Positions 1-5,591 of a DNA stretch of 9,679 nucleotides are shown one piece after another. Origin of the DNA: Gammaproteobacteria bacterium (GTDB lineage Bacteria > Pseudomonadota > Gammaproteobacteria > UBA4575); the NCBI GenBank assembly GCA_028281205.1, contig JANQKJ010000337.1:1-9679 (forward strand), read 5' to 3'. The position numbers and the translations under genes are program-made. The stretch's first letter is position 1, and each line of letters starts with the position of its first letter. The notes under the pieces were generated by a model. The model was not told the origin of the DNA. It did no database searches and was given only the letters and a program-made list of their open reading frames with translations.

Positions 1-145
1 CATTCCTGAATTTTTCTAGGTGTCGAGTACGGGTACTGGCCGGTAAAGCAAGAAGTTGGATAATTTGTTTGCCTTGCAAACCCCAGTCATCCATTAATTG
101 CATAGTCATCTTAGTAATAATCACATTATCCTGTTCAGTTCTCAT
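1..145 (-). CDS. MbcA/ParS/Xre (DUF2384)-like protein, N-terminal part only
   Basis: This is an open frame that begins with ATG at 145 and runs off the left edge, leaving 48 readable codons and no stop. The readable protein has a short polar start, then MDDWGLQGKQIIQLLALPAS (about residues 18-37), then TRTRHLEKF. A 'DDWGL...q..LL.lP..tR.RhL..f' pattern is typical, from memory, of the helical N-terminal part of proteins carrying the MbcA/ParS/Xre antitoxin (DUF2384) domain; the toxin-binding domain itself would lie outside the window. Many such proteins are antitoxins, but others are solitary, and no toxin partner is visible here. The start lies 10 bp after the stop of the upstream minus-strand gene, which suggests co-transcription. 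No clear ribosome binding site precedes the ATG, so a start a few codons further in (GTG or ATG) is possible. Family assignment is moderate; function is inferred only. Confidence 0.5.
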   Translation of the reverse strand, partial: MRTEQDNVIITKMTMQLMDDWGLQGKQIIQLLALPASTRTRHLEKFRN

Positions 146-155
146 GATAATAGAC

Positions 156-455
156 TTAGTTGGTTTCAGGCGGGGTTTTATTTTTCTTCAGTGCATCAAT
201 AGAAATTACCGAAGACTGTTTAGGCTGATCAGGATAGCGTGGTCTTTCTTGGGCAGTAATACCAGATTCTTGTGCCAGCTCTTGTTCCCGTGCTGAAATA
301 AGGCCAAAACACATGCGAATATCTTCTCGGGTTGCGTCACTGAGAACGTGTCTCATACCTGGGTTGGGCGTAGTTTCGCGCACGATGGCAGAAAGTACTT
401 TGCGCATTACAAGCAAGGTGCGTTGTTCTTTACTAGGTTTATTGTCAGCAGTCAT
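156..455 (-). CDS. Small conserved gammaproteobacterial protein of unknown function
   Basis: This 99-residue soluble protein has no signal peptide or membrane segment. The central part (residues 15-65) is the recognisable block: a basic amphipathic stretch (LVMRKVLSAIVRETTPNPGM), RHVLSDATREDIRMCF, then LISAREQELAQESGI. The last 30 residues are polar, low in hydrophobics and probably disordered. I remember this type of ~100-residue protein as conserved across gammaproteobacteria; automated annotation sometimes attaches a chromosome segregation/condensation label, but nothing in the sequence proves that role. It is followed 10 bp later by a DUF2384-type gene on the same strand, so the two probably form one transcript. 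The start at 455 is the only ATG before the conserved block, but no good Shine-Dalgarno sequence precedes it. The gene is very likely real; the function is unknown. Confidence 0.7.
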   Translation of the reverse strand: MTADNKPSKEQRTLLVMRKVLSAIVRETTPNPGMRHVLSDATREDIRMCFGLISAREQELAQESGITAQERPRYPDQPKQSSVISIDALKKNKTPPETN

Positions 456-523
456 GTGTTAAATTACTTGGGGTTTATTACTATAATGTTGTGTTTGAGC
501 ATACCATGTTCATTAAGCATACG

Positions 524-555
524 CTTGAAGCGGTGCTCATAACCACTGCCCATAT
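524..555 (+). promoter_or_regulatory. Candidate heat-shock (sigma32-like) promoter for hspQ
   Basis: CTTGAAG at 524-530 matches the sigma32 -35 element and GCCCATAT at 548-555 closely resembles its CCCCATnT -10 element. Both lie just upstream of hspQ, whose E. coli homologue is a known sigma32-dependent heat-shock gene. The 17-bp gap between the two boxes is a few bases longer than in groE and dnaK promoters, so the site may be weak or fortuitous. A TATAAT at 482-487 is a second possible -10, but I see no matching -35. Confidence 0.35.
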
Positions 556-577
556 TTAATATAAACGGTGTATCGAA

Positions 578-892
578 ATGATTACTCACATGCTTAAATT
601 CAACGTCGGTCAAATAATTGAGCATAATAAATTTGGTTATCGAGGCGTAATTTATGACGCAGATGCGCAATTTGATGGTAGCCATAGCTGGTATGAAGAG
701 GTGGCTAAATCCAGGCCACCAAAAGATGCGCCTTGGTACCACGTATTAGTAGATGATTCTGATATTACAACTTATGTCGCTGAGCGCCATATTCAAGCTG
801 CTGATAATTGTGGTGAGATAAATCACCCTTTAATCGATGTGTATTTTTCTAGTTTTGTGCAGGGACAGTATAAGCTGCCTGCAAAGCAATAA
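578..892 (+). CDS. hspQ: Heat shock protein HspQ (YccV-like, hemimethylated-DNA-binding family)
   Basis: This 104-residue cytosolic protein matches the HspQ/YccV family over nearly its whole length. Visible family blocks are FNVGQIIEHNKFGYRGVIYDAD (residues 8-29), SWYEEVAKSRPPKDAPWYHVLVDD (37-60), TTYVAERH (64-71), and INHPLIDVYFSSF followed by GQY near the C-terminus. In E. coli HspQ is a heat-inducible factor that binds hemimethylated oriC DNA, affects DnaA levels, and acts as a specificity factor for Lon protease; those roles come from the family, not this sequence. The start at 578 gives a five-residue N-terminus before LKFNVG; a second in-frame ATG at 590 would also be compatible, and neither has a strong ribosome binding site. 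A TerB-like gene follows 15 bp downstream on the same strand and is probably co-transcribed. Confidence 0.93.
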   Translation: MITHMLKFNVGQIIEHNKFGYRGVIYDADAQFDGSHSWYEEVAKSRPPKDAPWYHVLVDDSDITTYVAERHIQAADNCGEINHPLIDVYFSSFVQGQYKLPAKQ

Positions 893-907
893 TTAGTAGT
901 AATAATT

Positions 908-1372
908 ATGTTTAATAAAATCAACAAATGGTTGGAGGCGACGCTTAATTTAGGTGCTGACGATGCTAGTGAGCAGCATACTGCGCAACTTGCAGCTGCA
1001 ATTCTTTTGATTGAAGTGAGTCGTGCGGATTTTGAAATTTCACATGATGAACAGCAAATCATCAGTACAGTATTGGCCAAGCAATTTTCTCTATCTGCTA
1101 TTGAGGCTGATAAAGTGCTTGAATATGCACTACAAGAGCACGAAGAATATACCTCTTCTCATCCATTTATACAGCTGATTAATGAAGAAATGGAAATAGA
1201 CGCCAAGCGAGAGTTACTTAGGGGTTTATGGGAAGTGGCTTACGCGGATGGCGTGTTAGATAAATACGAGGAATACCATATTCGCAAAATAGCAGACTGG
1301 CTATATTTATCGCATGCGGATTTTGTGCGCATTAAACATCAGGTATTAGATAAAAGAGACCAGGCGGATTAA
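908..1372 (+). CDS. TerB-like (tellurite resistance TerB family) acidic helical protein
   Basis: The 154-residue product has no signal peptide and is predicted to be all-helical and acidic. It shows the internal two-fold pattern of the TerB fold: an N-terminal helix LAAAILLIEVSRADFEISHDEQQII (residues 28-52), and a C-terminal counterpart LWEVAYADGVLDKYEEYHIRKIADWL (107-132). In each copy E..(R/A)AD is followed by a second acidic patch seven or more residues on (E36/D41/E48 and E109/D114/E121-E122). In TerB these conserved acidic residues cluster and have been proposed to bind metal. Single-domain cytoplasmic homologues are common in proteobacteria and usually have no proven role in tellurite resistance, so the name indicates the fold only. 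The gene starts 15 bp after hspQ, with no clear Shine-Dalgarno sequence, and ends before a strong hairpin, consistent with an hspQ-terB two-gene unit. Confidence 0.85.
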   Translation: MFNKINKWLEATLNLGADDASEQHTAQLAAAILLIEVSRADFEISHDEQQIISTVLAKQFSLSAIEADKVLEYALQEHEEYTSSHPFIQLINEEMEIDAKRELLRGLWEVAYADGVLDKYEEYHIRKIADWLYLSHADFVRIKHQVLDKRDQAD

Positions 1373-1418
1373 TCAGGATATCCCGAGTGGGGAAATAAGG
1401 AAGTAATCAATTATAAAT

Positions 1419-1443
1419 GCCGCAGGTATATATTACCTGCGGC
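1419..1443. terminator. Inverted repeat between convergent genes, probable bidirectional terminator
   Basis: A perfect 10-bp stem (GCCGCAGGTA at 1419-1428 with TACCTGCGGC at 1434-1443) flanks a 5-nt loop. It sits between the ends of the TerB-like gene (plus) and the HU gene (minus), 23 bp past the HU stop. The sequence after the stem is A/T-rich in both directions, but it is not a clean T-run in either, so termination may be only partly intrinsic. Confidence 0.65.
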
Positions 1444-1466
1444 TAAAATACAGACTTATTGATAGT

Positions 1467-1802
1467 TTACACCATGTCTTTTAAGCCTTTAAGTGGTAGT
1501 ACTTTGACTGCTTTGCGAGCTGGTTTCGCTTTAAATACAGTTTCTTCGCCAGTGAATGGGTTGATGCCTTTGCGTGCTTTAGTTGCAGGTTTTTTAACAA
1601 CCTTAATCTTGCATAAGCCAACCATATTAAATAAACCAGAGCCTCTAGGCTTCAATTCTTTAGCAATTATACCCTCAAGTGCAGTGAACACAGAAGCTAC
1701 TTGCTTACGTGTAAGATCAGTTTCTCCTGCAATAGAGTTTAAGATTTCAGACTTAGTGGGTGGTTTTTTAACTGCTGCTGCGGCTTTCTTTTTAACGGCC
1801 AT
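1467..1802 (-). CDS. HU/IHF-family histone-like DNA-binding protein with lysine-rich N-terminal tail
   Basis: The 111-residue product is a member of the HU/IHF fold. Residues 1-14 are a basic, alanine-rich tail (MAVKKKAAAAVKKP) absent from classical 90-residue HU. The dimerisation helices follow (TKSEILNSIAGETDLTRKQV, residues 16-35; FTALEGIIAKEL, 39-50). Then come the GSGLFNMVGLCKIKVVKKPA strands, the beta-arm tip INPFTGEE (80-87, with the NP pair that intercalates DNA in HU), and the closing helix KGLKDMV. It should bind and bend chromosomal DNA as a dimer, with the Lys tail adding non-specific affinity. I chose ATG at 1802 because AGGA lies 8 nt upstream; a longer frame to 1850 has no such signal and no family match. 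The protein is probably transcribed alone from a promoter at 1915-1943. I cannot assign it to hupA, hupB or ihf. Confidence 0.92.
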   Translation of the reverse strand: MAVKKKAAAAVKKPPTKSEILNSIAGETDLTRKQVASVFTALEGIIAKELKPRGSGLFNMVGLCKIKVVKKPATKARKGINPFTGEETVFKAKPARKAVKVLPLKGLKDMV

Positions 1803-2176
1803 TAAATGTTCCTCTAATGTGAGTTTGTTTTTACTTGTGAGCGATACCAAAATAGATTGATGGCATCAGTGTAGTTATCTCTAAACGACTTTTATAATTA
1901 TTGTGCGTTGGCGAATTGTACACAAGGAAACGAATAATGCCAATTTTATCCTAGTATTTAAGTATTTTCTGAAATTGCTTGTAAAAATTACTAAATGATA
2001 AATGCGCATGTACTAAACAAAAATAATTGAGACGATACTATTGTTTAAATGGTTACTTAATGTTTAATCTCAAGATAATCATGCAAGCTTGCTAATTCAA
2101 CGATTCTTCGTGTTGTTTGATTGTTCAGTTTAGAAAATATTTAAAGACGCCCTTAAATAGAGCTAGAAAAAGTGTC
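1803..2176. other. 374-bp AT-rich intergenic region between HU and yggT
   Basis: The right end of this stretch is the downstream flank of yggT and the left end is the 5' leader and promoter of the HU gene (both minus strand). Apart from the promoter at 1915-1943, I see a 10-bp palindrome GCAAGCTTGC at 2083-2092 and a run of AT-rich sequence. I find no convincing gene, tRNA or terminator here. The AT-rich block could serve as upstream activating sequence for the HU promoter, but that is inference. Confidence 0.5.
1915..1943 (-). promoter_or_regulatory. Sigma70-type promoter for the HU-family gene
   Basis: On the minus strand TTGGCA (1943-1938) and TACAAT (1920-1915) are separated by exactly 17 bp. 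Each hexamer has one mismatch to the sigma70 consensus. A start point near 1908 would give a leader of about 105 nt before the HU ATG at 1802. No other pair in this intergenic region fits as well. Confidence 0.65.
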
Positions 2177-2725
2177 TTAAAATGAACTCAAGGCTATCAA
2201 TATTGAATACAGCACGAGAATTACTACCAGTGCTGATAAATCAAACATGCCTATTGGAGGAATGATTTTCCTTGCGGGTCTTAATAGTGGCTCGGTAATG
2301 GAATGAAGTATTGAAACAAGTGGGTTTGGCCCCATATTGGCGGCGGCAAACCAACTAAGTATGGCGCGAATAATCACCGCATATAAAAAGATCGATACAA
2401 TCATGATAATTACCTGAAAAATAGCAGCTATCACAATAGTTTGAGGATTAGCTTGTATTCCTTTGATATAAAAGAGTAAAAATACCTCCAGAGCTTTTAG
2501 TCCAAAGATGAGTATCCAGCTCGCGGTATCGATTTTGCCGATGCTGGGGATAATTTTGCGTAGTGGAAGCAGTAACGGGTTGGTAATAGTAACCAGGAAT
2601 TGCGAAATTGGATTATAAAAATCCGCACGCGTCATAGCGAGGATAGTACGGATCACAATTGCACCGATATAGAGAGTAAATAACGTATGTATCAAAAATA
2701 TAAGTACATTATTAGCGGCTTGCAT
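2177..2725 (-). CDS. yggT: YggT family integral membrane protein
   Basis: The 182-residue protein is very hydrophobic, with about four membrane segments arranged as two tandem YGGT repeats. Repeat 1 spans roughly residues 24-66 (RTILAMTRADFYNPISQFLV, then NPLLLPLRKIIPSIGKID). Repeat 2 spans 118-162 (RAILSWFAAANMGPNP, then EPLLRPARKIIPPIGMFD). The repeats share the signature P-L-L-x-P-x-R-K-I-I-P. This is the inner-membrane YggT/YlmG-like family; homologues in cyanobacteria and plastids influence nucleoid or thylakoid organisation and the E. coli protein has been linked to osmotic tolerance, but its molecular role is not established. It is the last gene of yggS-proC-yggT. Its ATG is only 3 bp past the proC stop, with AAGGA inside the end of proC, so translation is probably coupled. 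The length and two-repeat form are normal for gammaproteobacteria. Confidence 0.93.
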   Translation of the reverse strand: MQAANNVLIFLIHTLFTLYIGAIVIRTILAMTRADFYNPISQFLVTITNPLLLPLRKIIPSIGKIDTASWILIFGLKALEVFLLFYIKGIQANPQTIVIAAIFQVIIMIVSIFLYAVIIRAILSWFAAANMGPNPLVSILHSITEPLLRPARKIIPPIGMFDLSALVVILVLYSILIALSSF

Positions 2726-2728
2726 CGA

Positions 2729-3568
2729 CTATTCCTTACCAAAAGACTGACTGATTTCGTGGGCTCGACTAGCGGCAGCCGTTAGAGCATCTTCTACAAT
2801 AGTTTGTAAGTTGTTTTGCATAAAGCAGTTTATGGCTTGTTCCGTAGTCCCACCTTTAGATGTCACATTAGCTCTTAGGGTTTCGAAGTCCAAACCTTGT
2901 TGGTCAGCTAACTGCGCAGCACCTAACATTGTTTGCAGTGTTAGCGTGTAACTTTCATCAGCACTTAGCCCCAGTGTTTGCCCGCTTTTTTGCATACACT
3001 CCATTAAATAGAATAAATATGCAGGACCACTGCCAGATACAGCAGTAACGGCATCTAATATGGATTCTTTATTTACCCACAGAGTTTTACCTATAGCGCT
3101 CAGTATTTGATCAGCTAAGTTTTTATCATTAACACTAGTACTTTCTGGTGTGTATAAACCTGTCATTGCAAGCCCGATTGCGGCAGGTGTATTTGGCATA
3201 CAACGAACAATACTAGCGTGATCGCCTAGCCAGCTTTGATAACAACTCACAGGGAGTCCTGCAGCAATAGTAATATACAACGCATTACTAAAGGATTGGT
3301 TAATTGCAAGAGATTGGCATACATCAGCCATATCGTTAGGTTTCACAGCCAGCAATATGACCTTGGGCGTGTGTGTAATGTCTTCCGTTGTAGAAATAAC
3401 AGTGCTATCTGGAAAACTCTGCTTGAGGGAATCATGGCGCGAAGTCTGTTGTTCACAAAAAGTAATCAACTCAGCGGGCCACGCAGTTGCAACTAAGCCT
3501 TTGGCAATACTAGCACCCATATTGCCGGCACCGATGAGAAGGATAGGTTGATGATTGCTATTGCTCAT
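2729..3568 (-). CDS. proC: Pyrroline-5-carboxylate reductase
   Basis: ProC reduces 1-pyrroline-5-carboxylate to L-proline with NAD(P)H, the last step of proline synthesis, in the cytosol. The 279-residue length is normal. The N-terminal Rossmann motif ILLIGAGNMGASIAKGL (residues 9-25) carries GxGxxG. ILLAVKP (71-77) and VRCMPNTPAAIG (121-132) are cofactor/substrate loop blocks. AVSGSGPAYLFYLMECM (176-192) and the family signature around LRANVTSKGGTTEQAINCF (231-249) form the C-terminal dimer and active-site region. All key residues look intact. The ATG at 3568 starts 12 bp after the yggS stop; another upstream ATG is out of frame. The gene sits between yggS and yggT as in Pseudomonas and many other gammaproteobacteria. 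No clear ribosome binding site is seen, so expression may depend on coupling to yggS. Confidence 0.97.
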   Translation of the reverse strand: MSNSNHQPILLIGAGNMGASIAKGLVATAWPAELITFCEQQTSRHDSLKQSFPDSTVISTTEDITHTPKVILLAVKPNDMADVCQSLAINQSFSNALYITIAAGLPVSCYQSWLGDHASIVRCMPNTPAAIGLAMTGLYTPESTSVNDKNLADQILSAIGKTLWVNKESILDAVTAVSGSGPAYLFYLMECMQKSGQTLGLSADESYTLTLQTMLGAAQLADQQGLDFETLRANVTSKGGTTEQAINCFMQNNLQTIVEDALTAAASRAHEISQSFGKE

Positions 3569-3580
3569 ACATGTATTGTT

Positions 3581-4276
3581 TCACGAGTTGTCACGTGGAC
3601 CAAATAATGCGGTGCCAATGCGAACCATAGTTGCGCCATTGGCAATGGCAGCTTCAAAATCATTGCTCATGCCCATAGATAATGTATCAATATTGCTATG
3701 ATTCTGCTTAAGCTTCTCCAATAATAATGACATTTTTTTGAAAGTTGAGGTTTGCTGGTCCACATCATTTGTGGCGCTTGGGATAGCCATAAGGCCACGT
3801 AGTGTTAATTTGGGTAATTGTTCGATAACTGATGCCAGTGCCAATGCTTCGTCTGGTGGGACACCCGACTTACTGTCTTCGTTATCAATATTGACTTGTA
3901 TGCATACACTTAAATTTGGGAGTGTATCTGGACGTTGATCGCTTAAACGTGTTGCTATGACTTCACGATCAATACTATGTACCCAATTAAAATATTGTGC
4001 AATTAGTTTGGTTTTATTTTTCTGAATGGGCCCAATAAAATGCCAAATTAACGGTACATCTGTGATTTTGGTTATTTTGTCTACCGCTTCTTGTACATAG
4101 TTTTCGCCAAAGTGAATCTGACCTAAGTCTGCTAGTGTGCGAATTTCTTCTACACTTCTGGTTTTACTGACAGCGATTAAACATACATCATCGGCTGGTC
4201 GATGATAACGTCGTTCAAAAAGTGATATTTTTTCCTTAGTGGCTTTAAAATTACTGGCTAAGGTAGAAGTTATCAT
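3581..4276 (-). CDS. yggS: YggS family pyridoxal phosphate homeostasis protein (PLPBP)
   Basis: The 231-residue protein is a single-domain, fold-III PLP-binding TIM barrel. VCLIAVSKTR places the PLP-binding lysine at residue 38. HFGENYVQEA (55-64), WHFIGPIQKNK (79-89), LRGLMAIPS (159-167), SMGMSNDFEAAIANGAT (200-216) and MVRIGTALFG (217-226) are the standard conserved blocks. SMGMSNDFEAAI and the RIG motif form the phosphate-binding site. YggS homologues bind PLP without known catalytic activity and keep free PLP and amino-acid/keto-acid pools balanced; loss in E. coli causes vitamin B6-related phenotypes. It is the first gene of the minus-strand yggS-proC-yggT operon and is divergent from pilT. 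The start gives a normal N-terminus, but no Shine-Dalgarno sequence precedes it. Confidence 0.96.
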   Translation of the reverse strand: MITSTLASNFKATKEKISLFERRYHRPADDVCLIAVSKTRSVEEIRTLADLGQIHFGENYVQEAVDKITKITDVPLIWHFIGPIQKNKTKLIAQYFNWVHSIDREVIATRLSDQRPDTLPNLSVCIQVNIDNEDSKSGVPPDEALALASVIEQLPKLTLRGLMAIPSATNDVDQQTSTFKKMSLLLEKLKQNHSNIDTLSMGMSNDFEAAIANGATMVRIGTALFGPRDNS

Positions 4277-4321
4277 TATTCGGTAAGAAGAAAATAAGAT
4301 CTGCAGAATTTAAGGCAAAAG

Positions 4322-4337
4322 GTACGCTAGTGCGTAC
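4322..4337. repeat. Inverted repeat GTACGC-TAGT-GCGTAC
   Basis: A perfect 6-bp inverted repeat with a 4-nt loop lies about 50 bp upstream of yggS in the divergent region. It could be a small operator or an RNA hairpin in the yggS leader. It also overlaps the GTG start codon of the possible small ORF at 4330-4425, so a hairpin there could mask that start. Confidence 0.45.
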
Positions 4338-4425
4338 TCTCCAGTCTCTGTTTATCGTTACAATGTGTTTGCTTGTCGCATACCTAGGGTCTAATTACGC
4401 GCATCGCTGGAGTGACGATATATAG
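4330..4425 (+). CDS. Possible 31-residue membrane peptide upstream of pilT
   Basis: A GTG start at 4330 preceded by AAAAGG 7 nt upstream opens a 31-codon frame ending in two consecutive TAG codons (4423-4428). The translation begins VRTLQSLF, has a hydrophobic segment of about 16 residues (LFIVTMCLLVAYLG), and ends in a polar tail NYAHRWSDDI. An Arg before and an acidic tail after the hydrophobic run would favour an N-in, C-out single-pass topology. It lies between the divergent yggS and pilT, about 100 bp before pilT. I do not recognise a family. The ribosome binding site and membrane character are the only support, and short frames like this arise by chance in AT-rich intergenic DNA. Treat it as a hypothesis. 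Confidence 0.25.
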   Translation: MRTLQSLFIVTMCLLVAYLGSNYAHRWSDDI

Positions 4426-4441
4426 TAGTCATCCAAGGATT

Positions 4442-4476
4442 GGCAGCATCTTGATCACCCTTGAAGCATAGCTGCC
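4442..4476. repeat. Spaced inverted repeat GGCAGC...GCTGCC upstream of pilT
   Basis: GGCAGC at 4442-4447 and GCTGCC at 4471-4476 form a 6-bp dyad with a 23-bp spacer, centred about 70 bp before the pilT start. This could be a regulator half-site pair or part of a leader structure. A dyad this short can occur by chance. Confidence 0.25.
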
Positions 4477-4515
4477 TCATTTCAAAACATACACCGGATT
4501 GTATAGCGTAATTTG

Positions 4516-4522
4516 AAAGGAG
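4516..4522 (+). promoter_or_regulatory. Ribosome binding site that fixes the pilT GTG start
   Basis: AAAGGAG ends 5 nt before GTG at 4528. It is the strongest Shine-Dalgarno sequence in the window and supports the non-ATG start. The other two ATPase genes downstream have no comparable site. Confidence 0.85.
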
Positions 4523-4527
4523 TCTAA

Positions 4528-5562
4528 GTGGATATATCACAGCTGTTGGCTTTCTCGGTTAAAAATGGAGCCTCAGACCTACATCTTTCCGCTGGTGTCC
4601 CGCCGATGATTCGTGTCGACGGAGATGTACGCCGAATTAATGTGCCCGTTATGGAGCATAAGCAAGTGCATTCAATGGTGTATGACATCATGAATGATAA
4701 GCAACGCAAGGACTATGAAGAATTCTTAGAGACTGATTTTTCCTTTGAAATACCTGGTTTGGCGCGTTTCCGTGTTAACGCGTTTAACCAAAGTCGTGGT
4801 GCGGGTGCAGTATTCAGAACAATTCCGACAAACATTCTCACTCTGGAAGAGTTGGATTGTCCGAGAATATTTACTGATATATCAAGTTATCCTCGCGGCT
4901 TAGTGTTGGTTACTGGGCCTACTGGCTCGGGTAAATCGACTACTCTTGCTGCGATGATTAATCATAAAAATGAAAATGAATATGGCCATATTCTTACTAT
5001 TGAGGATCCAATTGAGTTTATTCATGAGAGTAAGAAAAGTCTTATTAACCAACGTGAAGTGCACCGCGATACGTTAGGTTTCAATGAAGCGCTTCGATCT
5101 GCATTGCGTGAGGACCCTGATACTATTTTAGTAGGTGAATTACGTGATTTGGAAACCATCCGTTTGGCATTAACTGCAGCGGAAACAGGCCACTTAGTGT
5201 TTGGCACCTTGCATACAAGTTCTGCGGCTAAAACTATCGACCGTATTGTGGATGTATTCCCGGCTACCGAGAAAGATATGGTTCGTTCTATGTTGTCTGA
5301 GTCGTTACGTGCAGTAGTTTCACAAACTCTTTGTCGTAAGATTGGTGGCGGCAGGATTGCCGCTCACGAAATCATGCTAGGGTCTCCTGCGATTCGTAAT
5401 TTAATACGTGAAGATAAAGTTGCTCAGATGTATTCATCAATACAGACCAGCCAGAATGCAGGTATGCAAACCCTTGATCAATGCCTTAAAGAGATTCAAA
5501 CCAAAGGTCTTATTAGTAAAGAAGAAGCACGTAGACGTGCAGCCAATAAGGATGATTTTTAA
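4528..5562 (+). CDS. pilT: Type IV pilus retraction ATPase PilT
   Basis: PilT is a hexameric cytoplasmic ATPase at the pilus base that depolymerises the pilus during twitching motility. The product has 344 residues, the length of Pseudomonas aeruginosa PilT, and key positions fall at the same numbers. Residues 1-100 are the PAS-like N-terminal domain (NGASDLHLSAGVPPMIRVDG, 13-32). Walker A is GPTGSGKS at 130-137 with K136. The Asp box is TIEDPIEF (157-164). Walker B contains GELRD with the catalytic Glu at E204. The His box is GHLVFGTLHT (221-230) with H222 and H229. The PilT-specific motif AIRNLI, needed for retraction in family members, is at 288-293. The start is GTG with a strong AAAGGAG; the N-terminus matches the family. 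pilU follows 29 bp downstream, then a third paralogue, which suggests one transcript. It is divergent from yggS as in Pseudomonas. Confidence 0.97.
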   Translation: MDISQLLAFSVKNGASDLHLSAGVPPMIRVDGDVRRINVPVMEHKQVHSMVYDIMNDKQRKDYEEFLETDFSFEIPGLARFRVNAFNQSRGAGAVFRTIPTNILTLEELDCPRIFTDISSYPRGLVLVTGPTGSGKSTTLAAMINHKNENEYGHILTIEDPIEFIHESKKSLINQREVHRDTLGFNEALRSALREDPDTILVGELRDLETIRLALTAAETGHLVFGTLHTSSAAKTIDRIVDVFPATEKDMVRSMLSESLRAVVSQTLCRKIGGGRIAAHEIMLGSPAIRNLIREDKVAQMYSSIQTSQNAGMQTLDQCLKEIQTKGLISKEEARRRAANKDDF

Positions 5563-5591
5563 TTTAAATATATTTATTAAGTGTAGAAATC

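Larger units (their letters stand above)
4277..4527. other. Divergent control region between yggS and pilT
   Basis: This 251-bp region must hold the promoters for the yggS operon (minus) and for pilT (plus). I see two inverted repeats (4322-4337 and 4442-4476), one possible small ORF (4330-4425) and the pilT ribosome binding site. No convincing sigma70 pair stands out for either gene. TTGCCT with TATTTT on the minus strand (about 4314-4287) is a weak candidate for yggS. A GG..TTGAT stretch near 4442 resembles a sigma54 site, but its spacing is wrong. Confidence 0.5.

Noticed and set aside
464..553. Minus-strand frame coding a 29-residue basic peptide (MGSGYEHRFKRML...) just upstream of the 156-455 gene
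   Set aside because: No Shine-Dalgarno sequence and no family match; the frame extends antisense into hspQ and overlaps the likely hspQ promoter, so it is probably a chance frame.
1803..1850. N-terminal extension of the HU frame to an earlier start at 1850
   Set aside because: The extension has no family similarity, and an AGGA site sits correctly before the ATG at 1802.
2083..2092. Palindrome GCAAGCTTGC in the HU-yggT gap
   Set aside because: A single 10-bp palindrome without a second copy, flanking repeats or promoter overlap is not enough to call an operator.
2144..2178. Weak hairpin AAGACGC...GTGTCTT at the end of yggT as a terminator
   Set aside because: The 7-bp stem includes a G-U pair, has a 21-nt loop, overlaps the stop codon and is not followed by a proper T-run on the minus strand.
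4441..4456. Sigma54 (-24/-12) promoter for pilT
   Set aside because: TTGGCAGC followed by TTGATC resembles the elements, but the spacing between GG and the -12 dinucleotide is one base off and GC is absent.
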